Below are positions 28,567 to 37,894 of a stretch of 64,000 nt of DNA, in pieces. The notes beneath the pieces are model-generated. The model was given only the letters and a program-made list of their open reading frames with translations, was not told the DNA's origin and made no database searches. Both the position numbers and the translations under genes were made by a program. Origin of the DNA: Bacteroidetes bacterium ADurb.Bin217 (GTDB lineage Bacteria; Bacteroidota; Bacteroidia; Bacteroidales; UBA1715); contig MWCJ01000001.1 in NCBI GenBank assembly GCA_002069975.1, positions 62,001 through 126,000 of the forward strand, in the 5' to 3' direction. How positions within the stretch are numbered: the first letter of the stretch is position 1; each line of letters begins with the position of its first letter.

Positions 28567-29094
28567 ATGAAACAAATTTTGGTACATACATGCTGCGCAC
28601 CCTGTGCTTCGGCTTCGGTAGAGCGACTGATAGCAGATGGTTGGCAGCCTGTATTGTATTTTTATATGCCCAACATTTTTCCGTTCGAAGAGTTTGAAAA
28701 ACGGTTGTTTTACGTTCAAAAACTTGCCGATTATTTTAACATACAATTGATAGTAGGCGATTACAATCACAGCAACTGGCTGGGAGCAATCAAAGGAACA
28801 GAATCGGCACCCGAAGGCGGAGCTCGTTGTGAGCTTTGCTACAAAACCTTGCTCGAAGCCACATCCCATAAAGCCCAAGAATTAGGAATTCCACATTTTT
28901 GCACTACGCTTACCATAAGCCCACACAAAAATTCAAAAAAAATAGAAGAAATAGGTTCGCAATATAAAGGTTATACACACTACGATTTCAAAAAACAAGA
29001 CGGATATAAACGAAGCATTGAACTAAGCAAAGAATTAGATTTGTATCGCCAATGTTATTGTGCCTGCGAGTTTAGCATCAGAAAAGAGGAGTGA
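28567..29094 (+). CDS. queH: Epoxyqueuosine reductase QueH
   Basis: Reduces epoxyqueuosine to queuosine in tRNA anticodon position 34 and is the non-orthologous alternative to QueG. It has 175 residues. It starts with the family hallmark HTCCAPC (residues 7-13), and further Cys residues in CELC and CYCAC supply the remaining iron-sulfur and metal ligands. It lies 27 bp after clpP and is possibly co-transcribed with it. Confidence 0.93.
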   Translation: MKQILVHTCCAPCASASVERLIADGWQPVLYFYMPNIFPFEEFEKRLFYVQKLADYFNIQLIVGDYNHSNWLGAIKGTESAPEGGARCELCYKTLLEATSHKAQELGIPHFCTTLTISPHKNSKKIEEIGSQYKGYTHYDFKKQDGYKRSIELSKELDLYRQCYCACEFSIRKEE

Positions 29095-29101
29095 AGCCTT
29101 T

Positions 29102-29308
29102 AACCCAAATTCCGCAATAGAAATTGCGTAATCGATTAACATTTTGTATTTTAATTCACTTTGTTCATTAAGCTCACTTCGTTCGGTTCAGTATTTTTCA
29201 AATACTTCAAACAAAATTTATCAGCCTGTCCCGATGTGTCGGGAGGGGTACCCTCATAGAATCAATAGTTTGACTTTTTCAAAGTTTTCTATTGATTATT
29301 TCGGGTTT
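29102..29308. repeat. Candidate MITE-like element with terminal inverted repeats
   Basis: A 207-bp non-coding block. Its left end, AACCCAAATTCCGCAATAGA (29102-29121), is an imperfect inverted copy of its right end (29286-29308), with about 17 of 22 positions matching. Inside are the hairpins TCCCGA-tgtg-TCGGGA (29229-29244) and AATCAATAG/CTATTGATT (29260-29268 with 29289-29297). Both ends and an internal segment recur elsewhere in the window, at 31736-31771, 32803-32823 and 60382-60414. There is no transposase. It lies between queH and the porin gene. Confidence 0.55.
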
Positions 29309-29313
29309 AATAA

Positions 29314-30582
29314 TCAAAACGAATATATTGTTGAAAGTAACAAACGAATATTGTTTATTTCGTTAGTGTTAGCAGGTACGTAGTTGGTATTATATTTTTC
29401 ACCATAAAGCGCTGAGGTATATTCAACTTCGGCACCTACACTAAATTTATTTATTTTATAAATAACACGAGGCGAAACTCTATACATGCTTGCAATATTG
29501 GTAGCCAAACCATATACTGCATTTGATGCATCGCTCATAGTTTCTTTGGTACCGGTATTTGTATAAATTCCTCCAAAAACACCTATTTCCCAATTCTTGC
29601 CATTGGTATGGATTTCGCCCCAGTACGACATGCTTTTAAGTGGTGTATATGCACATTCGCCTGTAATTGTATCAATTACTTCTTTTACTGCAAAACCACC
29701 GGGAGCTGTAACATCGGGAATGTTTTCGCCATAGCGTACATGTAGTTTTAAGGTTATAGGTTCGGTTGTGATTTTTGTAAATCCTATTGCCGAAAGTCCA
29801 CCAACTTCTTCTTCAACTTTGTAAACCTTTCCGAGATTGGTGCTACTTACCCGTGGTTCTATGGTTTTGAAACCTACGCCACCACCCAATAAAAACGCTG
29901 TTTTGAGTGAATCATTTTTTGTTTCAAATTGTATTTGTGCATGAAATTCAGGAATTTCGGCATTGCGCAAATACGAAGTTCCTGCTGTGCTTCCAATACC
30001 ACGTGATGTATTGTCTACTTGTGAAAGACCGGCAAACATAATCGATATTTTGTCGATTTTGTGAGTTAACCGTACTTGCGGATTGCGAGCAAACGAATTA
30101 AATGGTGTTCCGGTATTGAACGAAAGCGTTCCCGGAAAGCATGATGTTACAAAAAATGGGTGCCAATATTGTCCCGATATAATTTCGGTATTGTCCCAAT
30201 TTAATTTTGCAAACGCATGACGCAATCTGAAGCTATTTATAGTAGTATTTGAATTGCCAAAAAAGTCGCCTTCCATAAGTCCGCTTACTTTTGCTCCCAA
30301 TACATCGGGTCCGGCAAATTTGTATGTTATTCTACTTTGAATGGCAAGAATATTAAAGCTTTCAATGTCATTTATATCGTGACCTGTCGAATCTAATAAT
30401 GCAGGGGCAGGCCAGAGTAAAAAGTGTCCATCGCGTGCGTTTACTGTTTCACGAGTGTCTTTATACATGTCGTTTTTTACAAATCCTGAAACACTTTGAG
30501 TAAAAGGTTTTGCAGGTTTTTCTTGAGCAATAAGTTGTATTGATATACCAATAATTGCAACTGTAAGTAAAGTTTTTTTCAT
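29314..30582 (-). CDS. Outer-membrane porin-like protein
   Basis: A protein of 422 residues with a signal peptide ending in LIAQ. The body consists of alternating amphipathic strands with many aromatic residues and a C-terminal Phe (LLLSTIYSF), typical of an outer-membrane barrel. The segment FRLRHAFAKLNWDNTEIISGQYWHPFF is porin-like (a strand ending at the lumen wall). It is probably a general or substrate-specific porin; no substrate can be assigned. It is a single gene with its own promoter and a hairpin in its leader. Confidence 0.75.
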   Translation of the reverse strand: MKKTLLTVAIIGISIQLIAQEKPAKPFTQSVSGFVKNDMYKDTRETVNARDGHFLLWPAPALLDSTGHDINDIESFNILAIQSRITYKFAGPDVLGAKVSGLMEGDFFGNSNTTINSFRLRHAFAKLNWDNTEIISGQYWHPFFVTSCFPGTLSFNTGTPFNSFARNPQVRLTHKIDKISIMFAGLSQVDNTSRGIGSTAGTSYLRNAEIPEFHAQIQFETKNDSLKTAFLLGGGVGFKTIEPRVSSTNLGKVYKVEEEVGGLSAIGFTKITTEPITLKLHVRYGENIPDVTAPGGFAVKEVIDTITGECAYTPLKSMSYWGEIHTNGKNWEIGVFGGIYTNTGTKETMSDASNAVYGLATNIASMYRVSPRVIYKINKFSVGAEVEYTSALYGEKYNTNYVPANTNEINNIRLLLSTIYSF

Positions 30583-30627
30583 ACGCTTTTTTATTAATAT
30601 TCACTATTGTCCGACAAAAATTTTGAG

Positions 30628-30655
30628 AAGGAAGATGTTCGTCTTCCTTTCTTTT
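30628..30655 (-). promoter_or_regulatory. Hairpin in the porin leader
   Basis: An inverted repeat of AAGGAAGA with TCTTCCTT separated by 6 nt lies about 46-73 bp upstream of the porin ATG. Read on the plus strand it is followed by a T run, but no plus-strand gene lies upstream. On the transcribed minus strand it would be a leader hairpin without a T run. The function is unknown. Confidence 0.4.
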
Positions 30656-30698
30656 TTTTAGTAGATTTGGTTCAGCAAAAAGACTAATCTACATTGGA

Positions 30699-30706
30699 CA
30701 AAACTA
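30699..30706 (-). promoter_or_regulatory. -7 promoter element for the porin gene
   Basis: The minus-strand sequence is TAGTTTTG, matching TAnnTTTG, about 117 bp upstream of the ATG. It places the hairpin at 30628-30655 inside the transcript leader. Confidence 0.45.
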
Positions 30707-30814
30707 CATTTTTTTTTAGTAATTCCGTTTTCGTTCAGCTGATTTCTTTAATTGACTCAAAATTCATAGTGTCATATGTAAAATCATATAATTCAAATAA
30801 ATTTGTTAATAAAA

Positions 30815-30834
30815 TAACGTGAGTTTGACGTAAT
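30815..30834. repeat. Short dispersed repeat, copy 1
   Basis: This 20-bp sequence (TAACGTGAGTTTGACGTAAT) recurs at 63032-63051 with 18 of 20 identical bases. In both places it is followed by a GTTCAGA-like segment. Its role is unknown. Confidence 0.5.
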
Positions 30835-31012
30835 TTTTTGTTCAGACCGCTTAGAGATAGTTAGATTCAATTGATACACACGCAAAAAAAATATCTTAAG
30901 TGATACAAAGCAAAGGGGAGATGCTGAAGTGTTTGGAATAATATACAATAAATTATATGTTAAATATGGATATATTTCAAACCATTTTCCCAAAACAATT
31001 CATAAATGAAAT

Positions 31013-31399
31013 CTATTTGTAAAGTTTATTAATTGTTTCAATAAATAATTCTATGTTTACTGGTTTGTGTAGGTATGTTATAATTCCTAATTGTTTGCAA
31101 AGCTCTATTTCTTTATCATTATTATTGGCAGAAATAATTATAACAGGTATATCTTTTGTTGTGATATTCGATTTTAATTGTTCTAGAATGTCAATGCCAG
31201 AAATATTGTTCGGCATTTTAATATCTAAAATTATAGTGCTTAAGAGTTCTGATTTTATAAATTTTAAAGATTCTTTCCCATTATGAACAGTAATAATATT
31301 GGTAAACCCTTCTGACTCTAAAATACCTTTTATTAAAATGCTATTGGTAACAGAATCGTCGGCAATCAAAATTGTTGCTTTTTTTTTGTCTATCATCAT
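31013..31399 (-). CDS. Single-domain response regulator (CheY-like)
   Basis: A protein of 128 residues consisting only of a receiver domain. The acidic pair D14-D15, the phospho-acceptor D59 (in IILDIKMPNN), and K112 (in YLHKPVN) are in place. With no output domain it would act through protein contacts, as in a phosphorelay. No histidine kinase is adjacent; the orphan kinase at 18.8-20.7 kb is one possible partner, without evidence. The start could also be the second Met. Confidence 0.92.
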   Translation of the reverse strand: MMIDKKKATILIADDSVTNSILIKGILESEGFTNIITVHNGKESLKFIKSELLSTIILDIKMPNNISGIDILEQLKSNITTKDIPVIIISANNNDKEIELCKQLGIITYLHKPVNIELFIETINKLYK

Positions 31400-31735
31400 T
31401 TTTTAGGTTTAAAGAATTATACCAAAATTGCAAATTTATAGTTCGTATACGGGTAAATCAAAGAGATGTTAGTGATATGGTGTGGTATATTTGATGATTT
31501 ATATCATTTATTATATTGAAACCTTATTTGATTGCTTTGACTAAAATATAGATATTTTCGTTAAATTTTATCATGATACCTCAATTTTATTTACTATATC
31601 ACCTTAATTTTCAATGTTTTTCTTTAATTTGAAACTGAAAATTTACGTTGATTTTGTATGTCTGTTTTTTTTTTTTAATACTTCAAATTTTTTATTGTAA
31701 GTCAGAATTAAATAATGAAATTTATACAGTTTATG

Positions 31736-31771
31736 AATCAATTACGGAATATCTATTGCGGAATTTGGGTT
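31736..31771 (-). repeat. Dispersed copy of the MITE-like left end
   Basis: Reverse complement of the same motif as 29102-29137 (AACCCAAATTCCGCAATAGA, followed by ATTxCGTAAT), with few mismatches over about 36 bp. It is in the opposite orientation. No matching right end lies nearby. Confidence 0.6.
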
Positions 31772-31965
31772 TAATTGACGCACATTCATTTCTGTCATTG
31801 TTCTTTAAGTTTATTTGAGATTTATTTTTTTTTCACCTTAGCTTTTTTATTTAAAAAATAGATAAGGTTGGTCACATGTAAAAAAAAAAAATAAATATAT
31901 TTTTGTTATTGGCAATAGTGATATATATCATTGACTATGAGTTGTATTTGTATTTATATAACTAT

Positions 31966-31973
31966 TACTTTTG
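31966..31973 (+). promoter_or_regulatory. -7 promoter element for the Crp/Fnr regulator gene
   Basis: TACTTTTG matches TAnnTTTG, and TTG at 31942-31944 lies 21 bp upstream as a possible -33 element. The leader is about 33 nt to the ATG at 32013. Confidence 0.55.
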
Positions 31974-32012
31974 TAAGAATACTGTAATATACAAGTATAA
32001 GGGATTGGGATT

Positions 32013-32693
32013 ATGAAAGAATTAGAAAAAAATATTCAATTATTGTTACAAGTTTTTCCTATGTTAACCGAAACTGAAAAGGAATTATTGTTACATAATT
32101 GCCATGTAGTTGAGTTTAATCAAGGAGAAACAATATTTAAAGAAGGCACAATAACATCACATATTTATTTTATAAATCATGGATTAATAAAACTAGTTCG
32201 TGAACATAAAAATAATAGAACTATAGTTTTAGATATAGTTCCCGATGCTAAATTTTTTGGATTTGTATCATTACTAGGTGCAAAACAATATGATGTAACA
32301 GCTAAAGCTATTGAGCAAAGCTCTATTCTTACAATATATTTTGATGCTTTTAAAGAAATAATGCTTTCAAATCCTCAATTTACTCTTCAAATAATGACAG
32401 TATTAAGTAAACAAAATTTACTTATAGTTAATCATTTAATTTGTATTTCACAAAAGCAATTACCGGGAAGGGTGGCAGATGTGTTATTGTTTTTTTATAA
32501 ATTATATGAAACAACAGAATTTGCATTTCCAATTGGTCGTAGAGAATTAGCTGAATTTGCGGGAACTTCCAAAGAAAGTTTTATTCGTACACTGTCTGAA
32601 TTTAAAACAGATAAAATTATAGATATACTCGATTCGCGTAGTATTCAAATACATAGTATTGAAATTTTAGAAAAATTGAGCATATATGGATAA
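32013..32693 (+). CDS. Crp/Fnr family transcriptional regulator
   Basis: A protein of 226 residues with an N-terminal cyclic-nucleotide-binding-type beta-roll (about 15-125), a dimerisation helix, and a C-terminal winged helix-turn-helix around GRRELAEFAGTSKESFIRTL (about 172-192). There are no N-terminal Cys residues arranged like an Fnr iron-sulfur cluster. It stands 390 bp upstream of the SusC-like gene in the same direction. Control of that locus is possible but unproven. Confidence 0.9.
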   Translation: MKELEKNIQLLLQVFPMLTETEKELLLHNCHVVEFNQGETIFKEGTITSHIYFINHGLIKLVREHKNNRTIVLDIVPDAKFFGFVSLLGAKQYDVTAKAIEQSSILTIYFDAFKEIMLSNPQFTLQIMTVLSKQNLLIVNHLICISQKQLPGRVADVLLFFYKLYETTEFAFPIGRRELAEFAGTSKESFIRTLSEFKTDKIIDILDSRSIQIHSIEILEKLSIYG

Positions 32694-32802
32694 TCTATTG
32701 ATTCAAATTAACGCTGATCAAAACATCAAAAAAAAGTTAATGAATCAAATATGTTTTTCTGATTAATCTGTATCCAATTCTCAAGTATATAAGATATTGT
32801 TT

Positions 32803-32823
32803 AACCCGAATTAATCAATAGAA
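32803..32823 (+). repeat. Dispersed copy of the MITE-like right end
   Basis: AACCCGAATTAATCAATAGA matches the reverse complement of the right end of the 29.1-kb element with one mismatch over about 21 bp. It is isolated, with no partner end nearby. Confidence 0.55.
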
Positions 32824-33016
32824 GACTTCCAAACAGTTTTTAATATCCCTTTTTGTGTATAACTTGTATATAAGTTTTTTAAGTAAAAAAACTTTAGATT
32901 ATAATATACATACAAATACCTATTATATTATATTGTTCAAGGCATATTGTACAAAATACAGTTGTATTTTCTTTTAAAAAAAAAATAAATAATACATATA
33001 GATTAATTAATTTTTA

Positions 33017-33024
33017 TAATTTTG
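33017..33024 (+). promoter_or_regulatory. -7 promoter element for the SusC/SusD operon
   Basis: TAATTTTG matches TAnnTTTG, about 60 bp upstream of the SusC-like ATG. A clear -33 element is not visible. Confidence 0.45.
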
Positions 33025-33085
33025 TAAAATGGTATTATAATTAAAGTAACAAAATAAATTGTTTAATTAAAAAAGTAAATTATTC

Positions 33086-36000
33086 ATGAAACAACTCAAC
33101 AAACTCACAAAACGCCTGCTAATTGTTTCGCTTGCGTTTTTCTCGTTTGGATTTGTACATGCACAAATCCAAGTTTCAGGTAAACTTACCGATTCTAAAG
33201 GTGAGGCTTTGGTTGCTGCTTCGGTAGCCGAGGTTGGAACAAATAACGGAACGTTTACCGAATATGACGGTACATGGACGTTAACAGTGAAAAGTCCGGA
33301 ATCTGTTTTGGAATTTTCGTATGTTGGTCTTAAAACACAAACACAAAAAGTTGGAACTAAACGCGTGTTTAATGTAGCGTTACAAGCTGATGCTATAGTA
33401 ATTGCTCCAGTTGTGAAAATTGGTTATGCAAGTGCGAAACCGGAAGATGTAACAGGTGGTATTGTGCAATTAAAAGGCGAAGAAGTTGCTAAAGCTCCTG
33501 TGCTTGGTGTAGATCAGGCATTGCAAGGTAAAGCTGCCGGTGTGCAAGTTCGTTCAAACTCAGGAACTCCTGGTGGTGGAATGGATATAGTTGTACGTGG
33601 TCGCGGTACTACAGGAGATGCTCGTCCTTTATATGTTGTAGATGGAGTACCTGTAGGTTTAGAGTGGAAAGGTGATCCAAATAATATTGAAAGTATATCG
33701 ATTCTTAAAGATGCTTCGTCTTGTGCTATTTATGGTGCTCGAGGTGCGAATGGTGTAGTTCTTATTACAACCAAAGGTGGTAATGAAGTAACAGCTCAAG
33801 AAGAATTTTTGAATGTGAGTTTCGATGGGTATAGAGGTGTTCAACAACGTTGGAAAAAATTTGATGTAATGTCTGGCGATGAATATGCTGAATATTATGG
33901 ATTAGAAAATACAGATGGAGTAAATACCGATTGGCAAGATGAGGTGTTTCAAAATGCTCCAATTCAAAAATATAAAATTACCTTAGATGGTGGTTCTCCT
34001 AAAAGTTCTTGGAGTGCATCGGGTGGGTATACAAATCAAGATGGTATTATTAAAAGTACAGCGTATGAAAAATACGATTTTGGTTATAAAGGAATGTATC
34101 AAGTAAATAAAAAAATTGATGTAGGCTTTAGTACCGGATTCAGCATTACTACGCAAGATAAAGTATACGAAGGTGATATCGAGAATTCAATTATTGGTAA
34201 TGCTCTTATTGCAGCTCCAATGAGTCCAATATATGATTCTGCAGGAAATTATAGTCCAATGGAAAATGTTCAAATTGCAAAAAATCCACTTGCAATGATT
34301 GAGTATGGAAACTATTCAACTCCTAATTTAAGTGAAGAAGGATATGGTTTAGGAACTAACATTTGGGCAAGTTATGACATTGTTAAAAATTTAGAATTCC
34401 GTTCTATCTATAATTATGGTAAATGGGGTAAAAAGGAATCATTCTATATTCCAGAATATTTTATAGCTGCGAATCAAAATAATGGTATTCCGGTATTAAA
34501 TTATGTAGTACGCGAAGGAAATAATTGGGGAACAACCAATACTTTACTATATACATATGATATCAAAGATAAATATGATAGTACTCGTGTAAAACATGCT
34601 ATTAAAGTATTGGCAGGTCACGAAGCGTTATATGAATTCCAAGAAACATATAGAAATGAAGTTGAAAATGTGCCCAACGATCCAAATATGCGCTATGTGA
34701 TTGCTGGTGTGTCGGGAACTAAAGGTGTGTGGGCTGAAACATATGATGCTCCTAATGAGCATTCAATGATTTCGTATATTGGTCGTTTAGAATATGGATT
34801 AAGTGATAAATATAATGTGAATGCTACGTTACGTCGCGATGGATCTTCTCGCTTTGGTTCAGATTATAAATATGGAAACTTCCCATCAGTAGGTGTAGCT
34901 TGGAAAGTTAATAAAGAGTCATTCTTCTACAATAATAAAGTTTTAACTGATTCTCTTGGAATAACTATGTTTAAAATACGTGGTGGTTGGGGTAAAATCG
35001 GTAACGAAAATGTAGGAAATTATATGTATACAGGAACTATTATTGGAGATACTGAAGCCGGATATAGTTTTGGTGGAACTCCTGTAAGTGGTACTGTTCC
35101 TGAAAAAGTGTCTAATGAAAATATTCACTGGGAAGAAGCTACGAGCTGGAATGTTGGAACCGATATCAACGTGTTTAAAAATAAAATTATGTTTAATTAT
35201 GACTATTTTATTAAAACAAACTATGATAACTTAATTAGCATTGACGTTCCTGCTATTTCACAAGCAAAAACTCGTCCGACTGTAAATGCCGGTATTATTA
35301 GAAATGCTGGACATGAAGTTTCATTGTTGTATAGAAATCAATTCAAAACTGATTCTATGAAACATGCAATAAAATATGATGTAAGTGTGAACTTTACAAA
35401 AATCAATAATGAAGTTGTTGATATGCAAGGTGGTGAGTTAAAAGGTGGAATGCCATTTGGTGATGCTCGTCTCCCAACATTTGTATGTAATACTACCGAA
35501 GGGTATCCAATTGCAGCATTTTTTGGATACAAAGCAGATGGAATATATCAATCGTGGGAAGAAGTAAACGAAGGTTCGCAACCAACTGCTCGCCCAGGTG
35601 ATTATAAAATTGTTGATATCAATGGTGATGGAGTTATAGATGGAAACGATATAACTATGATAGGAAGTCCACATCCGGATTTTACGTATGGTGTTAATGC
35701 AAATGTTGGATATGCAGGATTCGATTTTGGTTTTTCATTCCAAGGAGTACAAGGCAACGAAATATTTAATGCTACGAAATACTATCTTGATGGAGGAGGT
35801 TCAGGTAATTCAAATTTATCAACTCGTCGGTTAGATATATGGAGTGAAGATAATGCTGGTTCAGAAAATCCAACAAGTGGTGATTGGTATACCGGTACTG
35901 GTGTAGGAGCAAATTTATTCCCACATTCCGGTTATATTGAAGATGGTTCGTATTTACGTTTGAAAAATATTACGTTAGGATATACATTGCCTGAGCGAAT

Positions 36001-36199
36001 TACAGACAAAATAAAAATCAATAGATTACGATTGTATGTACAATCTCAAAACTTACTAACATTTACTAAATATAGTGGTTTCGATCCTGAAATTGGTACT
36101 AATACTACATTGAATTGGAGAGGTCCTGAATTTGGAATTGACCGTGGTGTGTATCCACAAGCTCGCACATATGTATTTGGTGTTAATATAGAGTTTTAA
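33086..36199 (+). CDS. SusC/RagA family TonB-linked outer-membrane transporter
   Basis: A protein of 1037 residues with a signal peptide ending near FVHAQ, a carboxypeptidase-regulatory-like domain (about 28-105), a plug (about 112-230, with the SusC hallmark segments VVRGRGTTGDARPLYVVDGVPV and GARGANGVVLITTKGG) and a large outer-membrane barrel ending in GVNIEF. It forms the import channel of a SusCD pair, energised by TonB. There is no STN domain, so no sigma/FecR signalling is expected. The substrate is unknown. Confidence 0.97.
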   Translation: MKQLNKLTKRLLIVSLAFFSFGFVHAQIQVSGKLTDSKGEALVAASVAEVGTNNGTFTEYDGTWTLTVKSPESVLEFSYVGLKTQTQKVGTKRVFNVALQADAIVIAPVVKIGYASAKPEDVTGGIVQLKGEEVAKAPVLGVDQALQGKAAGVQVRSNSGTPGGGMDIVVRGRGTTGDARPLYVVDGVPVGLEWKGDPNNIESISILKDASSCAIYGARGANGVVLITTKGGNEVTAQEEFLNVSFDGYRGVQQRWKKFDVMSGDEYAEYYGLENTDGVNTDWQDEVFQNAPIQKYKITLDGGSPKSSWSASGGYTNQDGIIKSTAYEKYDFGYKGMYQVNKKIDVGFSTGFSITTQDKVYEGDIENSIIGNALIAAPMSPIYDSAGNYSPMENVQIAKNPLAMIEYGNYSTPNLSEEGYGLGTNIWASYDIVKNLEFRSIYNYGKWGKKESFYIPEYFIAANQNNGIPVLNYVVREGNNWGTTNTLLYTYDIKDKYDSTRVKHAIKVLAGHEALYEFQETYRNEVENVPNDPNMRYVIAGVSGTKGVWAETYDAPNEHSMISYIGRLEYGLSDKYNVNATLRRDGSSRFGSDYKYGNFPSVGVAWKVNKESFFYNNKVLTDSLGITMFKIRGGWGKIGNENVGNYMYTGTIIGDTEAGYSFGGTPVSGTVPEKVSNENIHWEEATSWNVGTDINVFKNKIMFNYDYFIKTNYDNLISIDVPAISQAKTRPTVNAGIIRNAGHEVSLLYRNQFKTDSMKHAIKYDVSVNFTKINNEVVDMQGGELKGGMPFGDARLPTFVCNTTEGYPIAAFFGYKADGIYQSWEEVNEGSQPTARPGDYKIVDINGDGVIDGNDITMIGSPHPDFTYGVNANVGYAGFDFGFSFQGVQGNEIFNATKYYLDGGGSGNSNLSTRRLDIWSEDNAGSENPTSGDWYTGTGVGANLFPHSGYIEDGSYLRLKNITLGYTLPERITDKIKINRLRLYVQSQNLLTFTKYSGFDPEIGTNTTLNWRGPEFGIDRGVYPQARTYVFGVNIEF

Positions 36200-36217
36200 T
36201 AATAAAAAAATAATGAT

Positions 36218-37876
36218 ATGAAAAAAATATTAATGTATATAACACTATCGTTAGCATTATTTGCATGTAACGATGATTTTATAACCAAAGAACCACTCGG
36301 GGTTTCTAGTGATGCTACCTATTATGAAGATCCCGATAACTGTAGATTAGCTGTAAATGCTATGTACGATCCTCTTGGCTGGCAAGCTTTATATGTTCGT
36401 AATTATATGATGTTTGATATGATGTCTGATGATTGTGAAAAAGGAGGAGATATGTTAAATTACGATTCAGATCAGCCTGATGTGCATCAAATAATGTTAT
36501 TTAATGCAAATTCATTAAACCCTCGCGTAGCTGAATTATGGACAACATATTACACCATTATAACTCGTGCGTGTGCTATGCTTGATAAAGCTCCTGAAAC
36601 AGATCCTGATATTTTAAAAATGCGTGCCGAAGCTCGATTTTTGCGTGCATTTGCATATTTTGAATTAGTTAAAATATTTGGTCCAGTACCTCTTGTTACA
36701 AATGTAGTTTCACCAGATGAGGCTAAAAATATAGGAAACAGAGCTGAAGGTGATGATAAAGCTAAAGGTACAGAGCAAATAAAAGCTATTTATGAGTTTG
36801 TAATTTCTGAACTTGATGCTATTAAAGGTGATTTACCTGCAACATACCCATCAAGTGATTTTGGTAAAGTTACTAGCGTAGCTGTAAAAGCTTTGTTAGC
36901 AAAAGCATATTTGTTTAATGAAGATTATGCAAATGCATATGCTGTATCGCAAGAATTAATAGGTGCAGACCCAATGGCAAACTTAGAACCTGTATATCAT
37001 AATATTTTCAATTTCGAAGGTACGAATGAACAAAGTTCAGAAGTTATTTTTTCGGTTCAAATGATTCCTAGTTCGGGATATGATAAACAAGGTGATGGTT
37101 CTATTAAAACACTTGATATGGGACCACGTGCTTTTGTTAAAAACAATCAAGTAAAACTTGAACTAGCTTTTGGATATGGATTAAATATACCAAGCCAAAC
37201 ACTAGTAAATGCGTTTCCTGCAGGTGATCCTCGTTTAGATTTAATTGCAAAAGCAAATATCGATAGTTTATATTTACCTATTTATAATACTAGCACACCG
37301 GAATGGACGATGATTGGAAAACATCCCAAAAATACAGGTTATTATTCATTAAAACCATATTTAAGTTACGCAGCACGTACTGGTAATGGTGGAACAAACC
37401 AAGCTCAAGGTAAAGATATTATTTTAATTCGTTGGGCTGAAGTATTATTAAACGGTGCAGAAGCTGCGTTCCGTTCAGGTAATACTGCCGATGCATTAGC
37501 ATGGACTAATGCGGTGAGAACGCGTGCTCGTCAAAGTCAACGTGTAACAAATAATGTTGATATGAATTTATGTACGTACACTACCGGAACTGTTCCTGCA
37601 AATTTAGGAAGTATTACTATTACCGATATTAAAAAAGAAAAACAACTTGAATTGCATTGTGAAAATGGTACGCGTTATTTCGATTTACTTCGTTGGAACA
37701 AAACCACAACTGATGGTGATGAAATTAATGCGAATAAAATTTGTGGAGATTTTAAAACAGATTTAGTTGGAAAAACTCGTAGTTGGGATGATTCTAAATT
37801 AGGTCGTTTACCGGTACCAATGACACAACTTATTCTTCATTCAGGAGGTAATTTAATTCAGAACCCAGGTTATTAA
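36218..37876 (+). CDS. SusD/RagB family substrate-binding lipoprotein
   Basis: A lipoprotein of 552 residues (lipobox LFAC, lipid Cys at 17) with the SusD pattern: an N-terminal helical TPR-like part (…MRAEARFLRAFAYFELVKIFGPVPLV…) and a C-terminal ELHCENGTRYFDLLRW-type segment. It forms the lid of the SusC channel and binds the ligand at the cell surface. It follows the SusC gene by 18 bp. Confidence 0.97.
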   Translation: MKKILMYITLSLALFACNDDFITKEPLGVSSDATYYEDPDNCRLAVNAMYDPLGWQALYVRNYMMFDMMSDDCEKGGDMLNYDSDQPDVHQIMLFNANSLNPRVAELWTTYYTIITRACAMLDKAPETDPDILKMRAEARFLRAFAYFELVKIFGPVPLVTNVVSPDEAKNIGNRAEGDDKAKGTEQIKAIYEFVISELDAIKGDLPATYPSSDFGKVTSVAVKALLAKAYLFNEDYANAYAVSQELIGADPMANLEPVYHNIFNFEGTNEQSSEVIFSVQMIPSSGYDKQGDGSIKTLDMGPRAFVKNNQVKLELAFGYGLNIPSQTLVNAFPAGDPRLDLIAKANIDSLYLPIYNTSTPEWTMIGKHPKNTGYYSLKPYLSYAARTGNGGTNQAQGKDIILIRWAEVLLNGAEAAFRSGNTADALAWTNAVRTRARQSQRVTNNVDMNLCTYTTGTVPANLGSITITDIKKEKQLELHCENGTRYFDLLRWNKTTTDGDEINANKICGDFKTDLVGKTRSWDDSKLGRLPVPMTQLILHSGGNLIQNPGY

Positions 37877-37894
37877 TTTATAAACAAAGAATAT

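Larger units (their letters stand above)
30583..31012. other. Intergenic region between porin and response regulator genes
   Basis: 430 bp without a coding sequence. It contains the porin leader hairpin (30628-30655), a -7 element (30699-30706) and a short dispersed repeat (30815-30834). Nothing else is recognisable. Confidence 0.7.
31400..32012. other. Long AT-rich intergenic region upstream of the Crp/Fnr gene
   Basis: 613 bp with no credible coding sequence. It contains a repeat copy at 31736-31771 related to the left end of the element at 29.1 kb, long T tracts, and the -7 element at 31966-31973. Confidence 0.75.
32694..33085. other. Intergenic region between regulator and SusC genes
   Basis: 392 bp without a coding sequence. 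It contains the repeat at 32803-32823 and the -7 element at 33017-33024; otherwise AT-rich sequence. Confidence 0.75.

Noticed and set aside
29144-29383. A short plus-strand open frame over the repeat element
   Set aside because: It runs across inverted repeats and the end of the porin gene, with no promoter or homology.
30628-30660. A plus-strand terminator upstream of the porin gene
   Set aside because: There is no plus-strand gene for it to terminate; it is treated as a hairpin in the porin leader.
29102-31771. A composite transposon bounded by inverted copies of the same repeat
   Set aside because: Only the porin and response regulator genes lie between, there is no transposase, and the repeat also recurs elsewhere.
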